In this document: positions 25,160 through 34,400 of the stretch, one piece after another
Layout: every line of letters begins with the position of its first letter
Numbering within the stretch: the first letter of the stretch is position 1
Position numbers and translations under genes: made by a program
DNA from: Ramlibacter sp.
Lineage (GTDB): Bacteria > Pseudomonadota > Gammaproteobacteria > Burkholderiales > Burkholderiaceae_C
Length of the DNA stretch: 64,000 nucleotides
NCBI GenBank assembly: GCA_013815685.1
Contig: JACDFR010000002.1
Span: 1 to 64,000, forward strand
Direction: 5' to 3'
The notes under the pieces: generated by a model
What the model saw: the letters and a program-made list of their open reading frames with translations, nothing else
What the model was told of the DNA's origin: nothing
Database searches by the model: none

Positions 25160-25936
25160 TTACATCAGCGAGAAATCGCGGTCGAATTTCATCAGTTGCT
25201 GGCCGCCGTCGACCAGCAGCGTGGTGCCGGTGATCGACTGGTTCTCCAGCGCGAACTTCACGGCCGACACCGCGTCCTGCACCGCGGACGAGCGGCCCAG
25301 CGGCGACAGGCGATGCAGTTGCTCGAACTTCTCGGGAGACGGCAGGTTGCTGGTGAGGGTCAACCCCGGTGCCACTCCCACGACGCGCAGCTGGGGCGCC
25401 AGCGCCATGGCCAGCACCGTGTTGGCCGCTTCCAGGGCCGCCTTCGAAAGGGTGTAGCTCAGGAAGTCCGGGTTCTGATTCCACAGCTTCTGGTCGAGCA
25501 GGTTGACCACGACGCCGGTGGCCTGCCGGGAATGCACATGTTCGTGCAGGCCTTTTGCCAGCAGCATGGGCGCACCGGCGTTGGTCCGCAGGTGGGCCAT
25601 CAGCGCGTTGTAGCCAAAGGTCTGGATGCTGTCGTGCTCGAAGATCGAAGCGTTGTTGACCACCGCGTCCACGGCGCCGAACCGCTGGATCACGCGGGGC
25701 AGCAGCGCCCGGGCCTGGCCTTCATCGCCGAGGTCGGCCTGGAAGGAGTCCGTCTCGGCGCCGACCGCGGCGAGATTGCGGCACTCTTGCACTGTCGCGG
25801 CCGCCTCTTGCGCCGAACCGCGGAAATGCACTGCAACCTGCCATCCGCCCGCCGCCAGCGCCAGCGCGATCTCGCGGCCCAGCCGCTTGGCGGCGCCGGT
25901 GACCAGCACGGTGCGCAGGGTGGGTGAATCGCTCAT
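25160..25936 (-). CDS. FolM-like pteridine reductase (SDR), copy 2
   Basis: 258 aa. Cofactor loop TGAAKRLG with the pteridine-reductase Arg, NNASIFE, Asp in place of catalytic Ser in NLLDQKLW, active YTLSK, and C-terminal LVDGGQQL. Clearly paralogous to the 5189-5992 protein; both share the LDQK and PDxxSYTxSK blocks. With the FolB-like gene downstream it forms the second pterin pair. Divergent from the MidA-type methyltransferase. Confidence 0.85.
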   Translation of the reverse strand: MSDSPTLRTVLVTGAAKRLGREIALALAAGGWQVAVHFRGSAQEAAATVQECRNLAAVGAETDSFQADLGDEGQARALLPRVIQRFGAVDAVVNNASIFEHDSIQTFGYNALMAHLRTNAGAPMLLAKGLHEHVHSRQATGVVVNLLDQKLWNQNPDFLSYTLSKAALEAANTVLAMALAPQLRVVGVAPGLTLTSNLPSPEKFEQLHRLSPLGRSSAVQDAVSAVKFALENQSITGTTLLVDGGQQLMKFDRDFSLM

Positions 25937-25968
25937 TCGGGGACAATCCGGGCGTGACGACAGAAGCG

Positions 25969-27039
25969 ATGAGTTTAACGAGGGCCGTGCGGACGCTGGT
26001 CGAGGAATCGATCCGCCGCGCGGGTGGCTGGCTGCCCTTCGACCGTTTCATGGCGCTGGCGCTTTACGCCCCGGGTTTGGGCTATTACGCCAACCACTCG
26101 CGCAAATTCGGCCGGATGCCTTCGTCGGGAAGCGATTTCGTGACCGCGCCGGAGATGACGCCGCTGTTCGGGCAGGCGCTGGCGGCGCAGGTTGCCGATG
26201 CGCTGCAGGCCACGCAGACCGACGAGGTCTGGGAGTTCGGCGCCGGCTCGGGCGCGCTCGCCCTTCAATTGCTCGGTGCCCTGGACGCATCGGTCAGGAC
26301 CTACACCATCGTCGACCTCTCCGCTACCCTGCGCGAGCGCCAGCGGGAAGTGCTTGGCGGTTTCGCGCGCAAGGTGCGGTGGGTCAGCGAATTGCCGCCG
26401 CGGCTGCGGGGGGTGGTCGTGGGCAACGAGGTGCTGGATGCCATGCCGGTCAAGCTGCTGGTTCGCACCCGCGGCATCTGGCACGAGCGCGGCGTGGGGC
26501 CGGGGCTGCAGTGGGTCGACCGGGCAACGGATCTGCGCCCGCCCCTGGACATCGAGGGCAGCCATGATTACCTCACCGAGATCCATCCGCAGGCCGAAGC
26601 GTTCGTGCGCACGCTCGCGGACCGCCTGGAGCGAGGCGCGGCCATCTTCCTGGATTACGGTTTTCCCGAGCGCGAGTACTACCACCCCCAGCGGCACATG
26701 GGCACCTTGATGTGCCACCGCGGCCACCTGGCGGACGCCGACCCGCTGGCCGATCCCGGCGTCAAGGACATCACCGCGCACGTGAACTTCACTGGCCTGG
26801 CCCTGGCAGCGCAGGAGTCGGGCCTGAGCGTCCTGGGCTACACCAGCCAGGGGCGCTTCCTGATCAATTGCGGCCTGGCTGCGCTGCTGGCCAACGCACC
26901 GATGGATCAACGGATCGCGGGACAAAGGTTGCTGGCCGAGCACGAGATGGGCGAGCTGTTCAAGGTGATTGCATTCCATGCGGGCCCTTTCTGGGACGCC
27001 CAGGGGTTTTCCCAGGGGGATCGGACCGAGCGGCTCTAG
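25969..27039 (+). CDS. MidA/NDUFAF7-family SAM-dependent protein methyltransferase
   Basis: About 356 aa. Family of arginine methyltransferases that includes NDUFAF7, which methylates a complex I subunit in mitochondria; the bacterial target is unproven. GGWLPFDRFMALALYAPGLGYY near the start, SDFVTAPEMTPLFGQ, SAM-site WEFGAGSGALA, VVGNEVLDAMPV, and LDYGFPEREYYHPQR are all diagnostic. The ATG at 25969 is preferred; a GTG at 25954 is possible. Confidence 0.88.
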   Translation: MSLTRAVRTLVEESIRRAGGWLPFDRFMALALYAPGLGYYANHSRKFGRMPSSGSDFVTAPEMTPLFGQALAAQVADALQATQTDEVWEFGAGSGALALQLLGALDASVRTYTIVDLSATLRERQREVLGGFARKVRWVSELPPRLRGVVVGNEVLDAMPVKLLVRTRGIWHERGVGPGLQWVDRATDLRPPLDIEGSHDYLTEIHPQAEAFVRTLADRLERGAAIFLDYGFPEREYYHPQRHMGTLMCHRGHLADADPLADPGVKDITAHVNFTGLALAAQESGLSVLGYTSQGRFLINCGLAALLANAPMDQRIAGQRLLAEHEMGELFKVIAFHAGPFWDAQGFSQGDRTERL

Positions 27040-27089
27040 TTACTCATGCCGCCCGTTTGAGCGGTGGCGGTACTGCGTACACTGGCGGC

Positions 27090-27284
27090 ATGCTCCGCTG
27101 GATCATCGTCATCTTCCTGGCCCTGATGCTCATCAACTGGTTCAGCCCCCTGCTGCAGCGCATGGGGTTCGGCAAACTGCCGGGTGATCTGCGCTTCAAG
27201 CTTTTCGGGCGCGACTGGTTCATTCCCCTCACCACCACCATCCTGTTGAGCTTGCTGGCAGGCGCTATTTCCAAACTGGTATGA
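27090..27284 (+). CDS. DUF2905 small membrane protein
   Basis: 64 aa. Two hydrophobic segments (about residues 3-20 and 46-62) around a conserved LGKLPGDLR-like loop (GFGKLPGDLRFK), the hallmark of DUF2905. Function unknown. The stop overlaps the ROK gene start (ATGA). Confidence 0.88.
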   Translation: MLRWIIVIFLALMLINWFSPLLQRMGFGKLPGDLRFKLFGRDWFIPLTTTILLSLLAGAISKLV

Positions 27285-28207
27285 AAGCCTGCGTCGATAT
27301 TGGCGGGACGAAGGTCGCCGTGAGCCTGAACAGCGGTTCCGGGCTCGAACTGGTGGCGCGGCGCAGCGAACCGACGGCCAAGACCGGCGTGAACGACGCA
27401 CTGGCCCTGCAAGTCATGCGCATGGTGGACGAAGCCTGCGCGCAGCTGCGCTTGCCGCCGCAAGCCGTGCAGCGCGTGGGCGTGTCATCGTGCGGCCCGT
27501 TCGCCATCCGCGACGGCCTGGTCGAGGTGGTGGCGCCCAATATTTGCGGTGGTATGGCCGGCCCGGCGCGCGGCCTTCCCAATGACTGGGACACCGCATT
27601 GCTGGAAGGCCCGCTACGCACGCGTTTTTCGCATGTGCGCGTGGAGAACGATTGTGTCGCCGCCCTGGAGGCCGAGCGCCGGTGGGGCGCGCTGCAGGGG
27701 TTCGACCATTGCGCCTATGTGACCTGGAGCACCGGCGTGGGCGTGGGCCTGTGCGTGGACGGGCGCATCTTGCGCGGCAAGAACGGAAATGCCGGCCACG
27801 CGGGCCACATGTTCGTCTCGGACGACGACAGCGAAGCGCTTTGTGGCTGCGGCAATGTCGGCGACGTCGAGGCACTGGTGGCGGGCAACGCCGTCGCGCG
27901 GCGTTTCGGCGCCGATGCCGCGACGCTGCTGGCCCGGGCCAAAGGGGGCGATCCCGGCGCCCAGGGCACCGTGGACGAGCTTTGCCGGGTGATGGGCCGG
28001 GTGCTCTACAACCTCGTCACCACGCTCGATCTGCAACGCATCAGCCTGGGCGGCAGCGTGTTCTGGAACAACCGCGACTACCTGCTCCCGCGCCTGTCGG
28101 GCCACGTATCGGGCCGGTTCCCGGCGCTCACTGCAGGCTGCGAACTCGTGGGCGCGGGGCTCGCTGACCGCGTGGGCGACTATGCCGCGCTGGCGCTGGT
28201 GAGCTAG
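27281..28207 (+). CDS. ROK-family sugar kinase or regulator-like protein
   Basis: 308 aa. N-terminal phosphate loop VDIGGTKVAVSL (DxGGTK), ENDCVAALEAE with the catalytic Asp, TWSTGVGVGL, and the ROK zinc motif GHAGHM ... CGCGNVGDVEA. No N-terminal HTH, so it is a kinase-type ROK protein rather than a repressor. Sugar substrate unknown (glucose, fructose and N-acetylhexosamines are family options). Coupled to DUF2905; convergent with cca. Confidence 0.85.
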   Translation: MKACVDIGGTKVAVSLNSGSGLELVARRSEPTAKTGVNDALALQVMRMVDEACAQLRLPPQAVQRVGVSSCGPFAIRDGLVEVVAPNICGGMAGPARGLPNDWDTALLEGPLRTRFSHVRVENDCVAALEAERRWGALQGFDHCAYVTWSTGVGVGLCVDGRILRGKNGNAGHAGHMFVSDDDSEALCGCGNVGDVEALVAGNAVARRFGADAATLLARAKGGDPGAQGTVDELCRVMGRVLYNLVTTLDLQRISLGGSVFWNNRDYLLPRLSGHVSGRFPALTAGCELVGAGLADRVGDYAALALVS

Positions 28208-28230
28208 TTCCTGTCCTGCAAATTCGCAAA

Positions 28231-28261
28231 GCCCGCGGCAGGCGCATGCCTGCTTGTGGGC
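28231..28261. terminator. Hairpin between convergent ROK and cca genes
   Basis: Nested stems: inner GCAGGC-GCAT-GCCTGC (28238-28253), outer GCCCGC with GTGGGC. No clear U-run on either side, so it may be only a weak or Rho-assisted bidirectional terminator. Confidence 0.4.
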
Positions 28262-28311
28262 GCGGCCTGGGGCCGGGGCGAGCCGTTATCCGGTCGCGCG
28301 CGCGGGCCTGG

Positions 28312-29535
28312 CTAGAGCTCGAGTTCGGCCACGGCCTGCATGCGCGCCTTGTGGATCATTTCGCCGATGCGGGGCCCGTCCAGGCCCGCCTCCTGCGCCC
28401 GGGCCGCGATCGCGTGAGTGGGAACAGCCTGCGCGGCGGCCAGTGCCGCCAGCAGCCGTGGCCGCTGGGGATAGGGCTTTTCCTCCAGGCCCAGCCGGCC
28501 GCGGGCATCGCATTCGCAGGCCAGCAGGACCTGGTCGAAGCGCAGGGGCTTGCGAAAGGCATCGCAGCGCTCGAGCAGGCGCACCGACGCCGCGGCGCCG
28601 AAATCGGCGCTGCGGTGGATGTTGCCGTGCTCGCGCGCCACCACGTCGGCCAGTTCGCGGCATTCGGTGGGGATGCGAAGCCGGTTGCAGACCTTGCGCA
28701 GCAGCTTGGCACTGCGCTCTTCGTGGCCGATGTGCTTGGGCAGGATGTCGGCCGGTGTCGTGCCCTTTCCCAGGTCATGCGTGAGGCAGGCGAAGCGCAC
28801 GGGCAAGGGGCAGCGCAAGCGCGCACTCATGTCCAGCACCATCATCAGGTGCACGCCGGTATCGACTTCGGGGTGGTACTCGGCCCGCTGGGGCACGCCC
28901 CAGAGCCGGTCGACCTCCGGCAGCAGCCGCTGCAAGGCGCCGCATTCGCGCAGTATCTCGAACATGCGCGAGGGCCTGGCTTCCATGAGGCCGCGCGCGA
29001 GCTCCTGCCAGACCCGCTCGGCGACCAGCGCATCGGCTTCGCCGGCTCGCACCATGTCGCGCATCAGGTCCATGGTTTCGGGGGCCAGGCCGAAGCCGGC
29101 GAATCGCGCCGCGAAGCGCGCCACCCTCAGGATGCGCACCGGGTCCTCGCGAAAGGCATCCGTCACATGGCGCAGCACCCGGCGCTCGAGGTCGTCCCTG
29201 CCGCCGAACGGGTCGATCAGCCGGCCTTCGCCATCCTGGGCCATCGCATTGACGGTCAGGTCGCGCCGCGCCAGGTCCTCCTCGAGGGTGACATCGGGCT
29301 CGGCATGGAAGGCAAAGCCGTGATAGCCGCGCGCCGTCTTGCGCTCGGTGCGCGCCAGCGCGTACTCCTCCCGGCTTTCGGGGTGGAGGAATACCGGGAA
29401 GTCCTTGCCGACGGGCAGGTAGCCGGAGGCAACCATCTGCCGGGGCGTGGCGCCGACAACGACCCAGTCGCGGTCGTTCACGGGCAAGCCCAGCAGGGCA
29501 TCCCGCACGGCGCCGCCGACCAGGTATGTTTGCAT
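28312..29535 (-). CDS. cca: CCA-adding tRNA nucleotidyltransferase with HD domain
   Basis: 407 aa class II enzyme that builds or repairs the 3' CCA of tRNAs. Head domain LVGGAVRDALLG, then DRDWVVVGA with catalytic carboxylates, RRDLTVNAMA and the RILRVARFAARF segment. A C-terminal HD domain (HLMMVLDM, CLTHDLGKG) gives probable phosphatase/phosphodiesterase activity, as in E. coli Cca. Normal length. Confidence 0.96.
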   Translation of the reverse strand: MQTYLVGGAVRDALLGLPVNDRDWVVVGATPRQMVASGYLPVGKDFPVFLHPESREEYALARTERKTARGYHGFAFHAEPDVTLEEDLARRDLTVNAMAQDGEGRLIDPFGGRDDLERRVLRHVTDAFREDPVRILRVARFAARFAGFGLAPETMDLMRDMVRAGEADALVAERVWQELARGLMEARPSRMFEILRECGALQRLLPEVDRLWGVPQRAEYHPEVDTGVHLMMVLDMSARLRCPLPVRFACLTHDLGKGTTPADILPKHIGHEERSAKLLRKVCNRLRIPTECRELADVVAREHGNIHRSADFGAAASVRLLERCDAFRKPLRFDQVLLACECDARGRLGLEEKPYPQRPRLLAALAAAQAVPTHAIAARAQEAGLDGPRIGEMIHKARMQAVAELEL

Positions 29536-29570
29536 GCCGCCAGTTTACGGCCCGGCGCGCAGGCCGGCTC

Positions 29571-30479
29571 CTATCCGGCCAGCCGCGTCCAGACCCCGCG
29601 TGCACGCTGCTCCATTTCGGCCGGCGCCGGCGGCAGGGGGAGACGGCATTCGCCGACCTCCTGGCCGAGGGTGCTCAGCATAGCCTTGATCGACATCGAG
29701 AAAACCGAGGCCTCGCTGTTGATGAAGTCGAATGAATCCTGCAGCCGGGCGTTGATGGCGCGCGCTTTCGCCACATTGCCTTCGCCGAAGGCGGCGAACA
29801 TTTGCTGGAACAGCGGGGCCGTCCAATGGGTGCTGGTGCCCACCAGGCCAACGGCGCCCACCGCCAGTAAGGGCAGCGTACAGGAGTCGTCGCCGGAATA
29901 AAGGTCGAAATGCCGTCCGGCCCGGGCGGCCAGGGCGGCGGCTGCGGGCGGATCGCCCGTGGCGTCCTTGAAGGCCACGATGTTGTCCACTTCACGGAAC
30001 AATCGCAGCAGGACCTCCTGGCTGACCCGCTTGCCCGTGCGCATGGGCACGTCGTAGATCATCACCGGCAGGTCGGCGGCCTCTGCCGCGGCACGGAAGT
30101 GCGCTTCGATGCCCGACTGCGGCGGCCGGTTGTAATAGGGCGCGACCAGCAGCACGCCGGCGGCACCGAGGCCACGTGCTTTCCGGGTCAGGGTGACGCT
30201 GTGCATCGTGTCATTGCTGCCGGTTCCCGCGATGACGGGGATCGTCACGGCCTCGGAAACCGCGCGGATGAGGTCGCAACGCTCATCGTCCGTCAAGCTC
30301 GAGGCTTCTCCCGTCGTGGCCGCAAGCACCAGCCCGTCGTTGCCGCGCGCGGCCAACCAGCGCGCCAGCCGCCGCGCGGCGTCCAGGTCCAGCCGCCCTT
30401 CCTTGTCGAAGGGAGTGACCATCGCAGTCAGCACGGCGCCCCAATGCCTGGGGCGTCCCGTCTCGGGCTGCGCATTCAT
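29571..30479 (-). CDS. dapA: DapA-family aldolase (atypical 4-hydroxy-tetrahydrodipicolinate synthase)
   Basis: 302 aa TIM-barrel Schiff-base aldolase. Catalytic Lys171 (AFKDATG), Tyr142 (IYDVPMRTG), TTGEASSL in the carboxylate pocket, YYNRPPQSG. The C-terminal region reads INSEASVFSMSIKAML where the usual proteobacterial DapA has an N-P-I-P-V-K stretch; this resembles the actinobacterial-type subgroup. It may be a second DapA or a related N-acetylneuraminate lyase-family enzyme. The start at MNAQPE overlaps the GST stop (ATGA). Confidence 0.78.
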   Translation of the reverse strand: MNAQPETGRPRHWGAVLTAMVTPFDKEGRLDLDAARRLARWLAARGNDGLVLAATTGEASSLTDDERCDLIRAVSEAVTIPVIAGTGSNDTMHSVTLTRKARGLGAAGVLLVAPYYNRPPQSGIEAHFRAAAEAADLPVMIYDVPMRTGKRVSQEVLLRLFREVDNIVAFKDATGDPPAAAALAARAGRHFDLYSGDDSCTLPLLAVGAVGLVGTSTHWTAPLFQQMFAAFGEGNVAKARAINARLQDSFDFINSEASVFSMSIKAMLSTLGQEVGECRLPLPPAPAEMEQRARGVWTRLAG

Positions 30480-31159
30480 CGCGAAATCCGGTGGGGCTCC
30501 TCCAACTCGCGGAAGTCCTTCTCGGCCAGCCCGTCGTCGATCCAGGCCTTGACGCCCGGGAGCGCACAAACACGGCGCATGTAGTCCGTGATGTGGCCCG
30601 GCACCGGCAGGGCATAATTTTTCAAGCGAATGCACACTGGCGCGAAGTACGCGTCCGCATTGCTGAAGTCGCCGAAAAGCATCGGGCCCTTGTACGCATC
30701 GAGCAGCTCGGTCCACATGGCAACGAGACGCTGAACGTCCTCTCTCACACCCGGCTTGTCGCGCCAGGCGAGGGCGCCGACCTGGGGAAGCGCGGCTTCG
30801 ATGTTCATGGGGCAGTGGCTGCGCAGGGAGCCGAAACCCGAATGCATCTCGGCGCAGATGCTGCGGGCGCGGGCGCGCGCGCGTACATCCCTGGGCCAGA
30901 CCTGCTTGTCGGGAAATTTCTCGGCGAGATACTCGGCGATTGCGAGGCTGTCCCAGACGGCGAAGCCGTCGTCCAGCAGTACCGGCGCTTTTTCCGTGGG
31001 GCTGACGGCCTTGATGGCCTGCTTGAAGCCCGAATCGGCATCGAACGAGTCGAAACACAGTTTGGTCTCTTCGAAGGGGATGCCGGCTTGCCTGAGCAGC
31101 ACCCATGGGCGCATGGACCAGGACGAATAATTCTTGTTGCCGATATAAAGCTTGAGCAT
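30476..31159 (-). CDS. Glutathione S-transferase family protein
   Basis: 227 aa. N-terminal thioredoxin-like domain starting LYIGNKNYSSWSMRPW (the SSWSxRxW motif of a GST subgroup common in Burkholderiales), cis-Pro in KAPVLLDDG, WDSLAIAEYLAE for glutathione contact, then an all-helical C-terminal domain. Substrate unknown. Coupled to the DapA-like gene downstream by a four-base overlap. Confidence 0.9.
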   Translation of the reverse strand: MLKLYIGNKNYSSWSMRPWVLLRQAGIPFEETKLCFDSFDADSGFKQAIKAVSPTEKAPVLLDDGFAVWDSLAIAEYLAEKFPDKQVWPRDVRARARARSICAEMHSGFGSLRSHCPMNIEAALPQVGALAWRDKPGVREDVQRLVAMWTELLDAYKGPMLFGDFSNADAYFAPVCIRLKNYALPVPGHITDYMRRVCALPGVKAWIDDGLAEKDFRELEEPHRISR

Positions 31160-31267
31160 TCGCGGGTTCTCCTCAGAAGTTCCGCGATGCTACCCGCGCA
31201 CCGAACGGCGATTGATGCAAAAACGAGCCCGCATTGATGCGAACCCGGTCCCAGCTGTTCATGGATA

Positions 31268-33247
31268 TCAGGGCAATTCGCGGTTGGGTTCGGGCCGGCT
31301 CGCATCGCGCGGGCCCACCGTGCCAAGCCGGGCCTTTAGCGACTGGGGCTGCCCGGTCAGGATGGCCGCATAGGTGGTGGTGTTGGACAACACCTTCTTG
31401 ACGTAGTCGCGGGTTTCGTTGAACGGCACGTTCTCGGCCCAGGCGGCGGCTTCCATTACGGGGCCGTTGCGCCAGCTGCGCGGGCGCCCCGGGCCGGCGT
31501 TGTACGCGGCAGCGGCCAGCGGCATGGAGCCGTCGAGGTCGTCCAGCACCAGCTTCAAGTACCCGGTGCCGATGGCGATGTTGGTGTCGCGGTCGTTCAG
31601 CTGCTCGATCGAGAAGTTGGCCATCCCGATCCTGCGTGCGGTCCACCGTGCCGTGGCCGGCATCACCTGCATCAGCCCCGAAGCGCCCACGTGGGACCTG
31701 GCGTCCATGATGAAGCGGCTTTCCTGGCGGATCAGGCCGTAGACGTAGGCAGGATCCAGGGCGATCTCGCGGCTGCGCCGCACGACCGACTCGCGAAAGG
31801 GCATGGGAAAGCGCTGGTCGAAGTCGAATTCGCCGCGGGTTCGCTCGCTCGTGTTGATGCAGCGATCCCAGATCTCGCGGTCGCAGGCGAGCTGCGCGGC
31901 GGCAAGAAGCTCCCGGTCGGTCATGCCGCCCGGGCGTATCAGGTTGGTCGAATAGTTCCATTCGCGCACCCCTTCCGCACGGATGCCCAGCCCGATCGCC
32001 TGCAGCGCGCGGGCCAGCCCGGCGTTTTGCAGCGCGGCTTCTTTTTCCTGCGGCGTCAACGCGGCGGGGTGTGCCGGGACCGTGATCTTGTGGCCCAGCT
32101 CTTCGAGGGCCAGCTGCTCATAGAAGCCGCGCACGGACGCGATGGAACCGAGCAGCCGCTGCGCCTCGGCGCGCCGGTCATCTCCGCCCTGCGCCAGCAA
32201 TGCCCGCGACTTCCAGTACACCCAGGTGGGTTCGGCGGCCGCCTCCTCGCTCATGGCATTGACGGCCTGGAGCACGGTGGGCCACTGCGCCAGGCGCAGC
32301 GCAGCCCGCGCCTTCCACGCCAGCATGTCGTCGGTGAGGTCCGCGTCGCGGCTGACCTTGGCATAGTGCGACAGGGCGTCGTTGCCCAGGCGCTGGGCCG
32401 CCTGCTTGCCGATCACGCCCCATGCCCAGTTGCGCTCCTCGGGCGACAGCTGGGGCCCCCATTTGCTCTCGAGCTGGCTGGCGGCGTTTTCGGCGTCGCT
32501 GGCGGCCAGCTTGATCAGCGCCAGGGTGATCATCTCCTTGCGCATCTTGGACGCCACCGTGACGCGGCTGACCAGGAACCTGGCAGGACTGGCGTTGAGT
32601 TCCGCGAGCAGGGGTACCGCGTCCGGCGCGGCCATTTCCACCGCCGCGGCCACGGCGCGCGGCCGGTTGGCTTCCAGCGCGAGCCGGGCCTTGCGCCAGG
32701 CATCGTTGACCGTCAGGCGCCGCGGCCCCTGGCCGTCGGCGATCAGGCGTGAGGCCGCCAGGGTGCAGCCGTCGTCGGCCTCGCGCTGGCCCAGCCAATT
32801 GCGCCGCACTTCGTCGGCCAGGCCGGGCGGCGCCGCCGCGCCGTCGCGCACGTGGCTGACCAGGAGTGCGTAGCAGCGCACCTCCCGGTCGTCGTTCATC
32901 CGGTATTTGGGGTATTCGGCAGCGAAATTGGTCCAGTCGCGCCGCTGCCCCAGCAGCAAGAGCCAGTCGTTGCGCAGGCGGTCTTCCTGGTAAGTGCCTG
33001 GGTAGCGCGAGAAAAAGTCCTGCACCTCCTGCGCAGTGGCCGTATCCAGGCGGACTTTCATCTCCCAGTAGGCGGCCCAGGGCTCCAGGGCGTGGCCACG
33101 CACCGCGGGCAGCAGTTGTGCCAATCTGGGCCGGTTTCCCTGCCGGAACGCCTGGTGCATCTCGAGGATCAGGTCGTCCCGGGGGGGTGTCTGTGCCTGG
33201 CACGCCGCGGTGACCGAGATCAGTGTCAGAATTCTTAACAACTTCAT
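31268..33247 (-). CDS. Soluble lytic murein transglycosylase (Slt70-like)
   Basis: 659 aa. Exolytic peptidoglycan transglycosylase forming 1,6-anhydro-muropeptides. Signal peptide with a possible lipobox (SVTAAC, Cys16). A long alpha-superhelical N-terminal part (about residues 30-470) is followed by the SLT catalytic domain near 490-640, with catalytic Glu in LIRQESRF, then GLMQVMP and AYNAGPGR. Its product feeds the recycling kinase AnmK encoded at 12.8 kb. Its start is only 9 bases from the divergent cyclo-ligase start, so each promoter lies within the other gene. Confidence 0.93.
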   Translation of the reverse strand: MKLLRILTLISVTAACQAQTPPRDDLILEMHQAFRQGNRPRLAQLLPAVRGHALEPWAAYWEMKVRLDTATAQEVQDFFSRYPGTYQEDRLRNDWLLLLGQRRDWTNFAAEYPKYRMNDDREVRCYALLVSHVRDGAAAPPGLADEVRRNWLGQREADDGCTLAASRLIADGQGPRRLTVNDAWRKARLALEANRPRAVAAAVEMAAPDAVPLLAELNASPARFLVSRVTVASKMRKEMITLALIKLAASDAENAASQLESKWGPQLSPEERNWAWGVIGKQAAQRLGNDALSHYAKVSRDADLTDDMLAWKARAALRLAQWPTVLQAVNAMSEEAAAEPTWVYWKSRALLAQGGDDRRAEAQRLLGSIASVRGFYEQLALEELGHKITVPAHPAALTPQEKEAALQNAGLARALQAIGLGIRAEGVREWNYSTNLIRPGGMTDRELLAAAQLACDREIWDRCINTSERTRGEFDFDQRFPMPFRESVVRRSREIALDPAYVYGLIRQESRFIMDARSHVGASGLMQVMPATARWTARRIGMANFSIEQLNDRDTNIAIGTGYLKLVLDDLDGSMPLAAAAYNAGPGRPRSWRNGPVMEAAAWAENVPFNETRDYVKKVLSNTTTYAAILTGQPQSLKARLGTVGPRDASRPEPNRELP

Positions 33248-33256
33248 CGGGGGATT

Positions 33257-33844
33257 ATGGACAAGTCACAAGAAAAAAGGGCTTTGCGCAAGCAGCTTGT
33301 CGAACAGCGCCTGAACATGCCCGACCGGCCGCAACGCTCCGATCTGCTCCAGCGGGTCATGCGCATCTGGCTGGTCAACCGCCCGGACATCGTGATTGGC
33401 GCCTACTGGCCGATCAAGGGGGAATTCGATCCCCTGCCGGCACTTCATCGCTGGAAGGAGGACGGCGAGTTGCTGGAGGAGCCGCAGCCGCGCCGCATCG
33501 GGTTGCCGGTCGTCGACAAGCTGCATAAGACGCTGAAGTTCCACGCCTGGTTCCCGGGCTGCCCCATGGAGGAGGATGCTTACGGCATCCCCAAGCCCAA
33601 GGACACGCAGGTCATCGTGCCCACCTTGCTGTTTGTGCCCTGCGTCGGTTATGGGCCGGGCGGATTCCGGCTGGGTTACGGCGGCGGCTTCTACGACCGC
33701 ACGCTGGCGGAGCTCCAGCCCAAGCCCTACACGGTCGGCCTGGGCTTCACCAACGCTTTCCTGGAGGAGCTCGAGCCCGAACCGCATGATGTGCCGCTGG
33801 ATGCCATCCTCAATGACAACGGGGTGGTGTGGCCCATCTCATGA
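33257..33844 (+). CDS. 5-formyltetrahydrofolate cyclo-ligase
   Basis: 195 aa. ATP-dependent conversion of 5-formyl-THF to 5,10-methenyl-THF. KRALRKQLVEQR at the N-terminus, YWPIKGEFDPLPAL, and the ATP-site signature RLGYGGGFYDRTLA near residue 140. Head-to-head with the lytic transglycosylase gene. Confidence 0.93.
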   Translation: MDKSQEKRALRKQLVEQRLNMPDRPQRSDLLQRVMRIWLVNRPDIVIGAYWPIKGEFDPLPALHRWKEDGELLEEPQPRRIGLPVVDKLHKTLKFHAWFPGCPMEEDAYGIPKPKDTQVIVPTLLFVPCVGYGPGGFRLGYGGGFYDRTLAELQPKPYTVGLGFTNAFLEELEPEPHDVPLDAILNDNGVVWPIS

Positions 33845-33865
33845 GGTTCGCCCCGGCGGCGCCGG

Positions 33866-34315
33866 CTAGGTGGCCGGCGCGATCGCAGGCCGGCGCCTGA
33901 CGTTGAACCGGTTGCGCAAGTCCTGCAGCCTGCGAAAGACGCCGCCGAAGGGCCACGGCAGCGGAGAGCGGCAAATCGCCAGCTTGCGCACGTACTCATC
34001 GACTTGCCAGACCATCCATTTGTTGGCCGGCATGACGGCCACGTCGCCCGGCCCCAGGCGCGCCTCGCGGCCCTTGTCGTCGCGCACCAGCACCTCGCCT
34101 TCGAGGATGTGAATGGTTTCTTCCACGTTGAAATACCAATAGAACGTGCCCGCGGTGCAATCCCAATGGGCGGCCAGGCAAGTCCCGTCGGGGCTGCGGG
34201 CCACTTCGACGGCACGGGCCTGCGGCTGGCCGTGAATGACCCACTCGGCCCCGATCGGGGCCGGCTGCAGGTCGTCGCGCTGGAGATTCGCCGGATTCAC
34301 GCTGGTGTGGGTCAT
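33866..34315 (-). CDS. Cupin-domain protein
   Basis: 149 aa single cupin barrel of the Cupin_3 (EutQ/ureidoglycine-hydrolase-like) type: FYWYFNVEETIHILEGEVLV, then GREARLGPGDVAVMPANKW. The usual cupin metal ligands are partly present (E and H in EETIHILEGE). Many family members are not enzymes of known substrate. The C-terminus is basic and extends about 25 residues beyond the barrel. No clear operon partner. Confidence 0.8.
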   Translation of the reverse strand: MTHTSVNPANLQRDDLQPAPIGAEWVIHGQPQARAVEVARSPDGTCLAAHWDCTAGTFYWYFNVEETIHILEGEVLVRDDKGREARLGPGDVAVMPANKWMVWQVDEYVRKLAICRSPLPWPFGGVFRRLQDLRNRFNVRRRPAIAPAT

Positions 34316-34400
34316 GAGAAATCGCCGAAAGACGCCATCTTCGACTCATCGGCAGCAACCCGTCCGTAGGACTGGGCCGCAATCTTGAAGCGGGCTGCAC

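Noticed and set aside
23829-25484. 551-codon frame giving a TtcA with a long N-terminal extension
   Set aside because: The extension is antisense-like noise across folB copy 2; TtcA homology begins at the ATG at 24746.
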